From a virus, in the IMG/VR virus record IMGVR_UViG_3300025012_000281, positions 1-23,726 of that record: a stretch of DNA of 23,726 bases, one strand, 5' to 3'. This document shows positions 13,643 to 21,125 of this stretch, piece after piece. Each line of letters starts with the position of its first letter. Positions within the stretch are counted from its first letter, which is position 1. A model generated the notes under the pieces. The model searched no databases and was not told where the DNA came from. It worked only from the letters and a program-made list of their open reading frames with translations. The translations under genes were made by a program, and so were the position numbers.

Positions 13643-14083
13643 TTAGGGTTGGGTTTTAAATAAACCTACTGGTTTGCCATACTCTTCGTGCAATACAATA
13701 ATCATTGAATTAACTGCTTGCCCAAAGAAACTATTGATACGATGAAACACACTTCTTGGATAGAGTTTCTTTATGGTGTTAAAAATTTCACGGTCAACGA
13801 ATCCAATTTCAGGAAAATTAACTTTTTTAACACCCTTACTCGGAATGACCATTTCCGATTTGTCAATTATCATATCTAAGTCTGTCTCATTCAGTTTAAA
13901 TCTATTTAAATCTTTTATTGGAACATTGTCAACAAAATTTTTATCATCGGCGTAAAAAAAAGCGAATGATTTGTTATCGGTTAAGCAAAACCCTGAATAA
14001 TACAATGGTTTTTGATTGAGAACATATTCCAGCGGATTGTCTTCTTTCTTCTTTAAAAATAGTTTCTTTGTTTTCTTAGCCAT
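13643..14083 (-). CDS. 146-aa phage protein, unknown function
   Basis: GAAAGAGGAAAACCT precedes ATG 14083. N-terminus strongly basic (MAKKTKKLFLKKKEDNPLEY), followed by an alternating beta/alpha domain with EIGFVDREIFNTIKKLYPRS (91-110) and a hydrophobic strand SMIIVLHEEYGKPVGLF. No known motif was identified. It lies 23 nt upstream of the AT-hook gene and is probably in the same transcript. Confidence 0.55.
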   Translation of the reverse strand: MAKKTKKLFLKKKEDNPLEYVLNQKPLYYSGFCLTDNKSFAFFYADDKNFVDNVPIKDLNRFKLNETDLDMIIDKSEMVIPSKGVKKVNFPEIGFVDREIFNTIKKLYPRSVFHRINSFFGQAVNSMIIVLHEEYGKPVGLFKTQP

Positions 14084-14107
14084 AGGTTTTCCTCTCTTTC
14101 ATTTTAT

Positions 14108-14830
14108 TTAATAGTAATCCCCATTTTTTAGTTTCTCTGCCTCATCTTTATCCATTCCAGCATAATAGACATTATTAAAAAAATTGCTAATGTCTATTGT
14201 TTTAAAATCTTTAATATAATCATCAAACGTATATGTATAATTGCCGTTATCTTTTAGCAAATATTTCCAATGTTCGTGTTTTATCAGTTCGTTTAAACGC
14301 AACATGAATAATTGATTAAAAAAATCCTTTGGACCCCAATCACTACAAGCATGGTGTGGTGGAAAAATACTTTTAACATAAAAACCATTGTTTGCTTTCA
14401 TTCCTTTTTTCATATAACAAATGCCACTAAAGGTTATAACTTTGTTTACCAATCTGTTTTCCCTTTTGACTATTTTTTTGTAGTGTAATCCAGAATAACA
14501 TTCATAAGCAGTACAGGTGTAACATATGCCGAGTTCCTTTATCATATTATCATGACGACCAGTATATAACATATCCAGTAATTTTGGAAAAAGTAAAGAT
14601 TTTAAAAAATAAGGAATTAAATCTAAGGGGTCTTGACCACTATCAATAATTTCTTGTACGTCTTTTTTATTAAAATGGGCAGCTATTTCAAATAATACCC
14701 AAGTTCTTCTTTCCTTTTCTTCCTCAGTCATAAGTGGCATAGAAGAAAAACATTCTTTCTTCTTCTTCAATTCAACTTTTTTCCAATCTGGTAACTTTAA
14801 AAAATTTTCCACAGTCAATTGCTTTGCCAT
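14108..14830 (-). CDS. 240-aa phage protein with Cys-rich centre
   Basis: TATGGAGATTTATAT precedes ATG 14830. It is the first gene after the promoter at 14862-14890. The N-terminal ~80 residues are charged and helical. The centre has ICYTCTAYECYSG (about 101-113) and HHACSDWG (about 159-166), possibly a metal site with four or more Cys. The C-terminal part is polar and aromatic. I do not recognise the family. Confidence 0.6.
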   Translation of the reverse strand: MAKQLTVENFLKLPDWKKVELKKKKECFSSMPLMTEEEKERRTWVLFEIAAHFNKKDVQEIIDSGQDPLDLIPYFLKSLLFPKLLDMLYTGRHDNMIKELGICYTCTAYECYSGLHYKKIVKRENRLVNKVITFSGICYMKKGMKANNGFYVKSIFPPHHACSDWGPKDFFNQLFMLRLNELIKHEHWKYLLKDNGNYTYTFDDYIKDFKTIDISNFFNNVYYAGMDKDEAEKLKNGDYY

Positions 14831-14861
14831 ATATAAATCTCCATAAAAGTTATTTTACTCA

Positions 14862-14890
14862 ATTTTATGGCTTGAAATGCTCATTGTCAA
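14862..14890 (-). promoter_or_regulatory. Sigma70-type promoter for leftward genes below 14830
   Basis: On the minus strand TTGACA (complement of 14885-14890) is followed after 17 bp by TAAAAT (complement of 14862-14867): six of six and five of six consensus bases. A start near 14855 would give a 25-nt leader to the gene at 14830. It lies in the 67-nt gap after the 598-aa gene. Confidence 0.7.
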
Positions 14891-14897
14891 CATAAAT

Positions 14898-16694
14898 TTA
14901 AAAATCATTATCTTCTTTTATATAATATCTCCAAAGATTCTCAAATTCATAGTCCTCTTGTCTTTTGTTTTCAATAAAATTTTGCCAATTTGCATGGCTA
15001 CAAATGTCTTTTACCATAACAATATTTCTAGCTCTATCATCTAGCAAATATTGCAAATATTCTTTTGTTATTGTATTTTTTCCTTTAAAACTAAGACCAC
15101 ACATATCCCTTTTGTTAAAGATTGCATCGTCAAGCAAATCATTTAAAAAAGAAACTAAACGATATTTATTTTTATTATATTGTTCTTTTCCTTGTTCCTT
15201 GTCTGGATACATTGAAACAAAAATTCTAGCCCATTCTTGTTGCGCTGCTTCATATTTATCATTCTTTTTTACTTCCTTATAAAATAACATATCCCTGAAA
15301 TTTTTTTCCTCTTCCTGTGAAAATATTTCAAAAACATTCCTTTTATTCATTTCAACGGTCAATAAGTCTAGTAATTTTATTTTTTTCAAATGTTTAAAAC
15401 ACCTAAATTCTGAAAAATTATTCAGTCTTTTGATAGCTGAACAAAAATTATTATTGCTAATATTTTTAACAAGGGACCAATAGCTAACAGCTACAACAGT
15501 GTGCATATATGTTTTATTATTTAAATTAGTATTTGTATGACTAAATTTTTTATTATCCATTTTATTAAAAATATTTAATATATGGCTAGTATTCTTATAA
15601 TCCAAAGTTTTATTGTTTTCAAAAATTTCCAAAAACATATCAAAAAGTTTTTGCTGGATAAAACCATAAGTTTTGTTTTCTCTGTTTTTAAACAAATCAT
15701 TCAAAGAACAACCGTAACGCATACCAAATTGAGCATCCAAGGTTTTTATCTCAGGGTTGGTCAAATGTTTTGTTTCTTTATATTTGTTCAAAATATTTTT
15801 AATATTGCTTGGTATTTCAGATTCAAAAGTTATTTTTGTTTTTTTAAATTTATCCCGCAAAGCGGGGTTTCTTTCAGGGAACAAAGATTTTATTTCTTTT
15901 GATTCAAAATTTTCTTTACGTTTCAAAATTAATCGCATAGGTTTATTCCTTTGCTTTGAAGAAAAAACGCCGGGAACAACAGCCGTGACACGAACGGGGT
16001 TTTTGTTCGTGTCTAAAGACCGAAGGTCTTTTTTATCTTTAAATTTCTTTATCTCTTTAGATAATACATCAGTATTTTCTACTATTATATTAGTAGTATT
16101 ATATACCTTTATAAGGTGTTGAAAATTTGCTTGTAATTCTGGTGAGTTACAAATCAAACTGGTATCCTTAAGAATGCCAATTTTTTTGCATTTTTTTAAC
16201 TTTTTTGAATCATTTTTCTCCAAAATTCTTTTATATCTTTGATTTATTTTTGGTATGTTTGGCAGAATCAGAATCTTATATCCATGCCCCTTTTTGCCTG
16301 ATTTCCAATTTGCCTTAACAATTATTTCTTTTTTTTCAAGTGTCAAAATAAGTCTGGAAACATGATCTATTTGTTCCATCCCTAAATGCCTAGCAATGTT
16401 TTCTCTTTTAAAAAATAAAGGTTTATTAGAGCAGAAATAGTGGTGTGCAAATTTGATGAAATTCTTTTGTAATTGACTAAGGGATTTTATATTATAATTT
16501 TCTTTTAAAATTGAAATGGGGTCTTTTTGTTTTTGCCAAGGAGAATCAGGGAGGGAATTTATAAGAGAACAAAAGTCTTTTCCAAAAGAAATAAGGATAT
16601 TTCTTGGATTTTCAGATTTTTTGTCATTATCAAAAGATGTATTTTTTTCTACTTGCTTTTTTCTTTCCAAAATTTTACTATCATTTAAAGCCAT
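14898..16694 (-). CDS. Winged-helix protein, possible replication initiator
   Basis: 598 aa; AAGGAGTTTAAGGCA precedes ATG 16694. Residues 78-145 read as a winged helix-turn-helix (FIKFAHHYFCSNKPLFFKRE, then the recognition helix region IARHLGMEQIDHVSRLILTLE and a wing KGHGYKILIL). The middle, about 180-300, is low-complexity Lys/Asn/Ser/Pro, then a long helical domain of unknown type follows. This fits phage or plasmid replication initiators and some transcription regulators. The low-complexity linker coincides with a cluster of inverted repeats (15854-16117), as in lambda-type initiator genes that contain the origin. It has no helicase or primase motifs. The functional call is inference. Confidence 0.5.
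   Translation of the reverse strand: MALNDSKILERKKQVEKNTSFDNDKKSENPRNILISFGKDFCSLINSLPDSPWQKQKDPISILKENYNIKSLSQLQKNFIKFAHHYFCSNKPLFFKRENIARHLGMEQIDHVSRLILTLEKKEIIVKANWKSGKKGHGYKILILPNIPKINQRYKRILEKNDSKKLKKCKKIGILKDTSLICNSPELQANFQHLIKVYNTTNIIVENTDVLSKEIKKFKDKKDLRSLDTNKNPVRVTAVVPGVFSSKQRNKPMRLILKRKENFESKEIKSLFPERNPALRDKFKKTKITFESEIPSNIKNILNKYKETKHLTNPEIKTLDAQFGMRYGCSLNDLFKNRENKTYGFIQQKLFDMFLEIFENNKTLDYKNTSHILNIFNKMDNKKFSHTNTNLNNKTYMHTVVAVSYWSLVKNISNNNFCSAIKRLNNFSEFRCFKHLKKIKLLDLLTVEMNKRNVFEIFSQEEEKNFRDMLFYKEVKKNDKYEAAQQEWARIFVSMYPDKEQGKEQYNKNKYRLVSFLNDLLDDAIFNKRDMCGLSFKGKNTITKEYLQYLLDDRARNIVMVKDICSHANWQNFIENKRQEDYEFENLWRYYIKEDNDF
15854..16117. other. Inverted-repeat cluster within winged-helix gene
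   Basis: Five stem-loops: CCCGC/GCGGG (15854-15866); GACACGAAC/GTTCGTGTC (15987-16013); AAAGACC/GGTCTTT (16015-16031), which on the minus strand is closed by a C(TTCG)G tetraloop; CTACTA/TAGTAG (16079-16096); ACCTT/AAGGT (16105-16117). The first three are GC-rich in an AT-rich setting; the last two lie in a stretch of nearly pure A/T. They correspond to residues of the linker, not of a folded domain. Candidate origin. Confidence 0.55.
16653..16681 (+). promoter_or_regulatory. Weak promoter candidate for an antisense RNA
   Basis: TTGCTT (16653-16658) and TACTAT (16676-16681) are 17 bp apart on the + strand, inside the 5' end of the leftward winged-helix gene. Only three and four of six consensus bases match, so chance is a real possibility in AT-rich DNA. 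Confidence 0.2.
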
Positions 16695-16742
16695 TGCCTT
16701 AAACTCCTTGGAAGGTTGGGTAATGGTTTGCCTCTCTTTAAT

Positions 16743-16782
16743 TGGGTGAATCTTCTGGGTGTCAGAGATTCACCCATTTTTT
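16743..16782 (+). terminator. Intrinsic terminator on the + strand, no + gene before it
   Basis: TGGGTGAATCT (16743-16753) and AGATTCACCCA (16766-16776) form an 11-bp stem followed by TTTTTT (16777-16782). It lies in the leader of the leftward winged-helix gene. No rightward gene ends here, so it would stop antisense or read-through transcription. An alternative shorter pairing GGGTG/CACCC is also possible. Confidence 0.75.
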
Positions 16783-16815
16783 CGTCTGGACTTTTATCTT
16801 ATGAAATTCAAAGGT

Positions 16816-17322
16816 TTAAGTCAAACAAATATTTTTGTAAAATGGAGAAAATTGCTTATTAAAACTTAAAATCAATTTATTTTTTTCATTTTTATTATTT
16901 TTTACAAATGGAAGTTTAACTTTTCGTTTAGAATCCTTATTATAATACTGAAAGAACCAAGTAAGTAATAAATGAATAAATTCATCCATGGGCATATAAT
17001 TTCCAGTAATTTCTTTTATAACTTCCTGTAACAAAATATAAAATTCTGCATCTACATTTGTGGATAATATAAATCCACCAGAAATATCAGTGTTAATACC
17101 CTTGGCATTTCTTCTGTAACCTTTTATATCAATAGAATTAATAATCTGCCTCACATTTTCAGGATGGTATTTTTTTTCATAATTCAATAGAAGTCTTTCA
17201 ATCATGACTTTTTGAAATAGTTCAAGGAAGGGACTATCCTTTGGTGATTTATTGAATCTATTGATTAGGTTATACTTTTCCTGCTTTGATACATTTTTTC
17301 TTTGATAAATATTTTTAGACAT
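16816..17322 (-). CDS. 168-aa phage protein, unknown function
   Basis: AAGGAGATATTATA precedes ATG 17322. First gene of the leftward array, directly opposite the terminase start. The N-terminus is basic and polar (NVSKQEKYNLINRFNKS), the centre contains hydrophobic helices (residues 90-130, ILLQEVIKEITG and LLLTWFFQYY), and the C-terminus is Lys/Asn-rich and highly basic. No family recognised. Possibly an early regulator given its position. Confidence 0.6.
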   Translation of the reverse strand: MSKNIYQRKNVSKQEKYNLINRFNKSPKDSPFLELFQKVMIERLLLNYEKKYHPENVRQIINSIDIKGYRRNAKGINTDISGGFILSTNVDAEFYILLQEVIKEITGNYMPMDEFIHLLLTWFFQYYNKDSKRKVKLPFVKNNKNEKNKLILSFNKQFSPFYKNICLT

Positions 17323-17408
17323 TATAATATCTCCTTGCTTTTATCCATAAATTAGGTTAAAAATTAGAATAATGTTTTTATTTTATTGAATAAAGATGAG
17401 GTAATGCC
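17323..17408. promoter_or_regulatory. Divergent intergenic region
   Basis: 86 bp between divergent starts. It carries the ribosome binding sites of both flanking genes (AAGGAG leftward, GATGAGG rightward) and is very AT-rich. A TAGAAT at 17365-17370 could be a -10 element, but no good -35 partner was found; the real promoters may not be sigma70-like. Confidence 0.4.
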
Positions 17409-17930
17409 ATGCCACCAAAATTAAGGTTAAAGTCAAAACGAGAAAAAATCAACAGATTAAATGTTAAAAAACAAAAAATGGCAAAGTATTTGCGAAAAGG
17501 ACTTAAAATAGGTGAAGCAACACTACTTGCAGATGTTTCAAAATCAGAATTAGCAGAAATGCGTTCCGATGTTACTTTTGAAGAATTTATTCAACGTAGT
17601 CAGGCATTGTTGGAACAGGAACAACTAGAGAATATATCTGATGCGGGTTCGTCAGGAACATGGCAAGCATCAGCATGGATGTTGGAAAGATTATTTCCTG
17701 ATAAGTATGGAAAAAAAGACACCATAGAACATAAATATGAAATTAAATTAGTCACATTTCAAAATATTGTTCTTGAAGTTATAAATGAATGTTCCCCACA
17801 AATAAAACAAACAATAATGCAAAGACTTAAAAAAGTGGATACATCCAATCCCTTGCTGATAGAATATCATAGCAAGGCACATGTTGAAGCACATACGGAT
17901 AAAATTATTGATGTTGAATATGATGATTAA
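17409..17930 (+). CDS. Terminase small subunit
   Basis: 173 aa, start ATG 17409 with GATGAGG upstream, 17 nt before the large subunit. The N-terminal 30 residues are basic. A helix-turn-helix follows (KYLRKGLKIGEATLLADVSKS, about 27-47), then acidic and helical segments and the conserved block GTWQASAWMLERLFPDKYGKK (83-103), typical of phage TerS proteins whose middle domain ends with the pattern AxxWxLERxxPxxYG. It would recognise the packaging site and regulate the large subunit as a ring oligomer. Position directly before TerL supports this. Confidence 0.8.
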   Translation: MPPKLRLKSKREKINRLNVKKQKMAKYLRKGLKIGEATLLADVSKSELAEMRSDVTFEEFIQRSQALLEQEQLENISDAGSSGTWQASAWMLERLFPDKYGKKDTIEHKYEIKLVTFQNIVLEVINECSPQIKQTIMQRLKKVDTSNPLLIEYHSKAHVEAHTDKIIDVEYDD

Positions 17931-17947
17931 ATGAAATTGAGGCAAGC

Positions 17948-20530
17948 ATGAAAAAGAAATTTGTTAATACTTCTGCATCATTGTTGGGTAAGGATACTAA
18001 GACATTTCTAAAGGGTGGAATGTCTGATTTACTTTCAGGAATAGATTTACCAACAGATGCTTTGATTCCAAAGAAATCAGAAGATTTTGTTCAGAAAGTA
18101 TTGAAAGACACAAAAGGTGATTTAGTTGTGAATGAACCAGTACATAATATAATGCATAGGTTTATGAGAATAGCAAGGAGAAAAGGCTTTAATAAATATA
18201 TGATTTTAGGCGGGTTCGGATTAGGCAAGTGCTTTGGCAAAGGAACCAAGGTACTTTTGCATGATTGTTCTGTAAAAAATATTGAAGATATTAAGATTGG
18301 TGATTTGTTGATGGGTGATGATGGAACACCAAGAAGAGTTTTAAATTTGGGTAGTGGCAAAGAAGAGATGTATAAAATTACACTCAAAAATGGTGATTCT
18401 TTTGTATGTAATGAGTCTCATATTATGTCCTTTAAAATTTCAAATAAATACAAAACAAAAAAATACTCAAAGTACAATAAAGGAGATATTGTAAATTTAA
18501 ATTTTAAAGAATGGTTGACTTTTCCAGAATATGCTAAGAAAAATTGTTTTAAGTTATATAAATCAAAATTGGAATTTAAAGAAAGTAACACTTTATTAGA
18601 GCCTTATTTTTTTGGTGTTTGGTTAGGTGATGGGCATTCAAATAATCTTGAATTTACTATAAATAACCAAGATGAGGAAATTGCTGATTATCTTTTTGAT
18701 TGGGCAGAAAAGCATAAATTCAAAATAAGGGTGGATGACCAAAAGGGAGATTGCACTAGGTATGGTTTAAATAAAGGAAGGAGTAATTGTAAAAAGTACA
18801 TTCAAAAAACATTTATCATGAAAATAAGCAAGAAAGGAAAAAGAATACCAAAAAACTATTTAATAAACTCAAGGGAAAACAGATTAGAACTTTTAGCGGG
18901 AATGCTTGATACTGATGGTTATAGCTTTGCTAAATGTTTTGAATGGTCTACAAAATATATTGATTTGAGAAATGATTTTCTTTTCCTTTGTCGTTCTCTC
19001 GGTTTTAGATTATCTCATAGAACAAAATATGTTAATGGTGTACCTTATTATGTTGTAGTTGTTAGTGGTGATACACACTTAATACCATGTAAAACTAGAA
19101 AAGCTGTTGAGGAAAGAAAAATAAACAAAAACCCATTGGTTTTTGGTTTTGATGTAGAACCGCTGGGGAAAAAGGAATTTTTTGGTGTTGTTCTTGATGG
19201 TAACAAGCTGTTTTTACTTGAAGACTTTACAGTGGTTCATAACACACAGCAGATTTGTATTGGTTACTCCTTATACAGAATAGCAAAAAATCCAAACATA
19301 CTTATAAAATTAGTTCACGTTTCTGATACAGAGGCAACACATAGATGCCGTTCAATTCGGGATTATATAGAGGGGGATGAAGATTTTAAATCAATTGCAC
19401 CACATATTACACCAACAAATATTTGGGGTTCTGAAAAATTCATTGTTAAAAGAGATTCCCCCGCTGCAAACTGTACCGTTGAATCCCATTCTGTTTTGGG
19501 TACAGGTATTGGTGGTCGTGCAAATTTAATTATTTTTGATGACCCACAAGATTTGAGAACAGCAGTTTATGAGCCAACAACCAGAGTTAAAATTGAAGAT
19601 ACAATTAAGTCGGTATGGATAACTCGATTAATACCTGATGATTCAGAAGCCATTATATTAATCAACAAATGGCATGATTCAGATATAGCATCTTACGTTC
19701 AAAGAAATCCAGCATGGGCATGGATAAGCATTGCTGCTGATGAAAAAACAATGGAACACCTTATTGTAAAGGATTCCTTTGGTAGAAATTTTAAAATTCC
19801 CCTTTGGTCGAAATTTAATAAAGCAGCATTAGAGGATAGAAAAATAACCCTTGGGGAAAGAGATTTTAAAAGAGGTTATTGCTTAATACCTTATTCTGAT
19901 AGTGATAAAACCTTTGGACATTTTGAAAAATGTTGTCATTTTAGTGTTTCTCCAAGAGCAGTAATTGAATTTGAATCAAACTGGATATTTGTTGGTGGTA
20001 TTGACTTTGCTGGCTCCAAACGTCCCGGTACGGTTTTATCCATAGTTGCTGTGCATAGAAAAACTGGATTGAAATTACCGATTGAAATTGTTACGATAAG
20101 GAAGTCCTCAGATTTAACGGGGCATATAATCAGAACATATAGAGAATATGGTGTTGAATTATATTTTGCAGAAAATAACGGTGTTCAGGAAGCCATTATT
20201 GATTTGTTAAAAGCTGCCATGGGGGATGAAAAATTTAAAAAGTATAATATTAAGATTGATGGTTTTCTGACAGGTAGAGGTAAGATGGATATTAATACAG
20301 GTCTTCCTTCTATGGATAAGGAGTTTGAAAATAAAGAATGGATGTTTTGTTTTAATGAAAAACCTGATATAGCTGATGATATGGAACAAAAGCCATGGTC
20401 AAGAATGTATTATGAAATGCTAAATCATCCTTTTCATGAAACTTCTGACATTGCAATGAGTTTATATTTCTGTAGAGAAGCGGCAAAGAAATTGATTAGG
20501 GGTATTGATTCAGGGCCAAATTGCTTTTAG
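17948..20530 (+). CDS. Terminase large subunit with intein
   Basis: 860 aa precursor. Start ATG 17948 follows TTGAGG. Removing the 338-residue intein leaves a 522-aa extein, the usual TerL size. The Walker A is GGFGLGK | T, split by the intein after Lys94; Walker B is NLIIFDDPQD (526-535). In the C-terminal RNase H-like nuclease the metal ligands are D686 (GGIDFAGSKRPGT), E742 (YFAENNGVQEAI) and D834 (HETSDIAMSL). It powers DNA packaging and cuts the concatemer. Splicing must occur before the ATPase can work. The DD in Walker B instead of DE is common in this branch of terminases. Confidence 0.9.
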   Translation: MKKKFVNTSASLLGKDTKTFLKGGMSDLLSGIDLPTDALIPKKSEDFVQKVLKDTKGDLVVNEPVHNIMHRFMRIARRKGFNKYMILGGFGLGKCFGKGTKVLLHDCSVKNIEDIKIGDLLMGDDGTPRRVLNLGSGKEEMYKITLKNGDSFVCNESHIMSFKISNKYKTKKYSKYNKGDIVNLNFKEWLTFPEYAKKNCFKLYKSKLEFKESNTLLEPYFFGVWLGDGHSNNLEFTINNQDEEIADYLFDWAEKHKFKIRVDDQKGDCTRYGLNKGRSNCKKYIQKTFIMKISKKGKRIPKNYLINSRENRLELLAGMLDTDGYSFAKCFEWSTKYIDLRNDFLFLCRSLGFRLSHRTKYVNGVPYYVVVVSGDTHLIPCKTRKAVEERKINKNPLVFGFDVEPLGKKEFFGVVLDGNKLFLLEDFTVVHNTQQICIGYSLYRIAKNPNILIKLVHVSDTEATHRCRSIRDYIEGDEDFKSIAPHITPTNIWGSEKFIVKRDSPAANCTVESHSVLGTGIGGRANLIIFDDPQDLRTAVYEPTTRVKIEDTIKSVWITRLIPDDSEAIILINKWHDSDIASYVQRNPAWAWISIAADEKTMEHLIVKDSFGRNFKIPLWSKFNKAALEDRKITLGERDFKRGYCLIPYSDSDKTFGHFEKCCHFSVSPRAVIEFESNWIFVGGIDFAGSKRPGTVLSIVAVHRKTGLKLPIEIVTIRKSSDLTGHIIRTYREYGVELYFAENNGVQEAIIDLLKAAMGDEKFKKYNIKIDGFLTGRGKMDINTGLPSMDKEFENKEWMFCFNEKPDIADDMEQKPWSRMYYEMLNHPFHETSDIAMSLYFCREAAKKLIRGIDSGPNCF
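18230..19243 (+). other. Intein with LAGLIDADG homing endonuclease in TerL
   Basis: Residues 95-432 of the TerL precursor. It starts with Cys1 in CFGKGTKVLLHD (block A), has block B with N-x-x-H (NESH) where T-x-x-H is usual, and ends FTVVHN with the +1 residue Thr. The homing endonuclease has two LAGLIDADG-type motifs: FFGVWLGDGH (221-230, acid D228) and LLAGMLDTDG (315-324, acid D323). All the elements of a class 1, splicing-competent, mobile intein are present. It sits at the Walker A Lys/Thr junction. Confidence 0.9.
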
Positions 20531-20563
20531 GTATATTAAAATGAAATTATTCAGGAGAAAATT

Positions 20564-20905
20564 ATGATTGGTGCAAGAGTTGATATAGAAACAGCAGATG
20601 ATGGTAGTTTATATGCTCCATTAACATTAAATACTACGCAAGATATTACCTCTTGGTCCTTTGTGGCTTATATCTATCATGAAGATGCCCCAACCACAGT
20701 ATTATTGATTTTGACTGTTACAAAGGATATCACAAATAAAAAAATAATTTTGGAAAAAGATATTGCTGATATTCTTACCGCTTTGGAAAATTATACTGAT
20801 GGATTGAAATATAATGTTTTGTGTAAACCGGGAACAGTAAAACATTATAGATTTTTTAATGGTTCTTTTACATTTGATAATGGTGGTCCGTTGTGGGTGG
20901 TTTAA
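20564..20905 (+). CDS. 113-aa probable virion-associated protein
   Basis: AGGAGAAAATT precedes ATG 20564, 33 nt after TerL. The sequence is beta-rich with alternating hydrophobic residues (PLTLNTTQDITSWSFVAYIY) and an Ile/Lys-rich middle, ending in a Gly/Pro/Trp strand. It lacks signal peptide and membrane segments. The position and beta content suggest a small structural or fibre-associated protein. No family recognised. The next gene begins inside its last codons. Confidence 0.6.
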   Translation: MIGARVDIETADDGSLYAPLTLNTTQDITSWSFVAYIYHEDAPTTVLLILTVTKDITNKKIILEKDIADILTALENYTDGLKYNVLCKPGTVKHYRFFNGSFTFDNGGPLWVV

Positions 20906-21111
20906 TAAATAAAGTGGTTAGTTGGCCTCCTGATTCATTGGGTTCTGTTATGTGGCCTCCTGATTCATTGGGTTCTGTTATGTGGCCTCCCGATTCATTG
21001 GGAATGGTTTATTTACCTTATTTTATTCCTGATGAGGAAGTACCTGAAGGAGATGAAGTGACTTGGCAGGGACAACCTGTAACTTTTAATGGTCAACCTG
21101 TAACTTGGTAG
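20893..21111 (+). CDS. 72-aa repeat protein, GTG start
   Basis: The GTG at 20893 is used because no ATG is available; GGTGG lies 6 nt upstream. The product has three tandem copies of WPPDSLGSVM (third copy diverged) encoded by 30-bp repeats, then an acidic segment and a VTWQGQPVTFNGQPVTW ending with its own short repeats of [TW]xGQPVT. Such Gly/Pro/Trp repeats are seen in phage fibre or small structural proteins. The tail-spike gene follows 15 nt later with a strong ribosome binding site. Confidence 0.55.
   Translation: MGGLINKVVSWPPDSLGSVMWPPDSLGSVMWPPDSLGMVYLPYFIPDEEVPEGDEVTWQGQPVTFNGQPVTW
20923..21002 (+). repeat. 30-bp tandem repeat in coding sequence
   Basis: Units begin at 20923, 20953 and 20983, each starting TGGCCTCC and reading through GATTCATTGGG. 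The first two units are identical; the third has one substitution and diverges after 20 bases. The repeat is in frame and encodes WPPDSLGSVM. Confidence 0.9.
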
Positions 21112-21125
21112 GGAGGAAACAATAA

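Noticed and set aside
15582-16122. Rightward frames within the winged-helix gene
   Set aside because: They are hydrophobic Phe/Leu-rich shadows of the Lys/Asn-rich leftward gene, without plausible starts.
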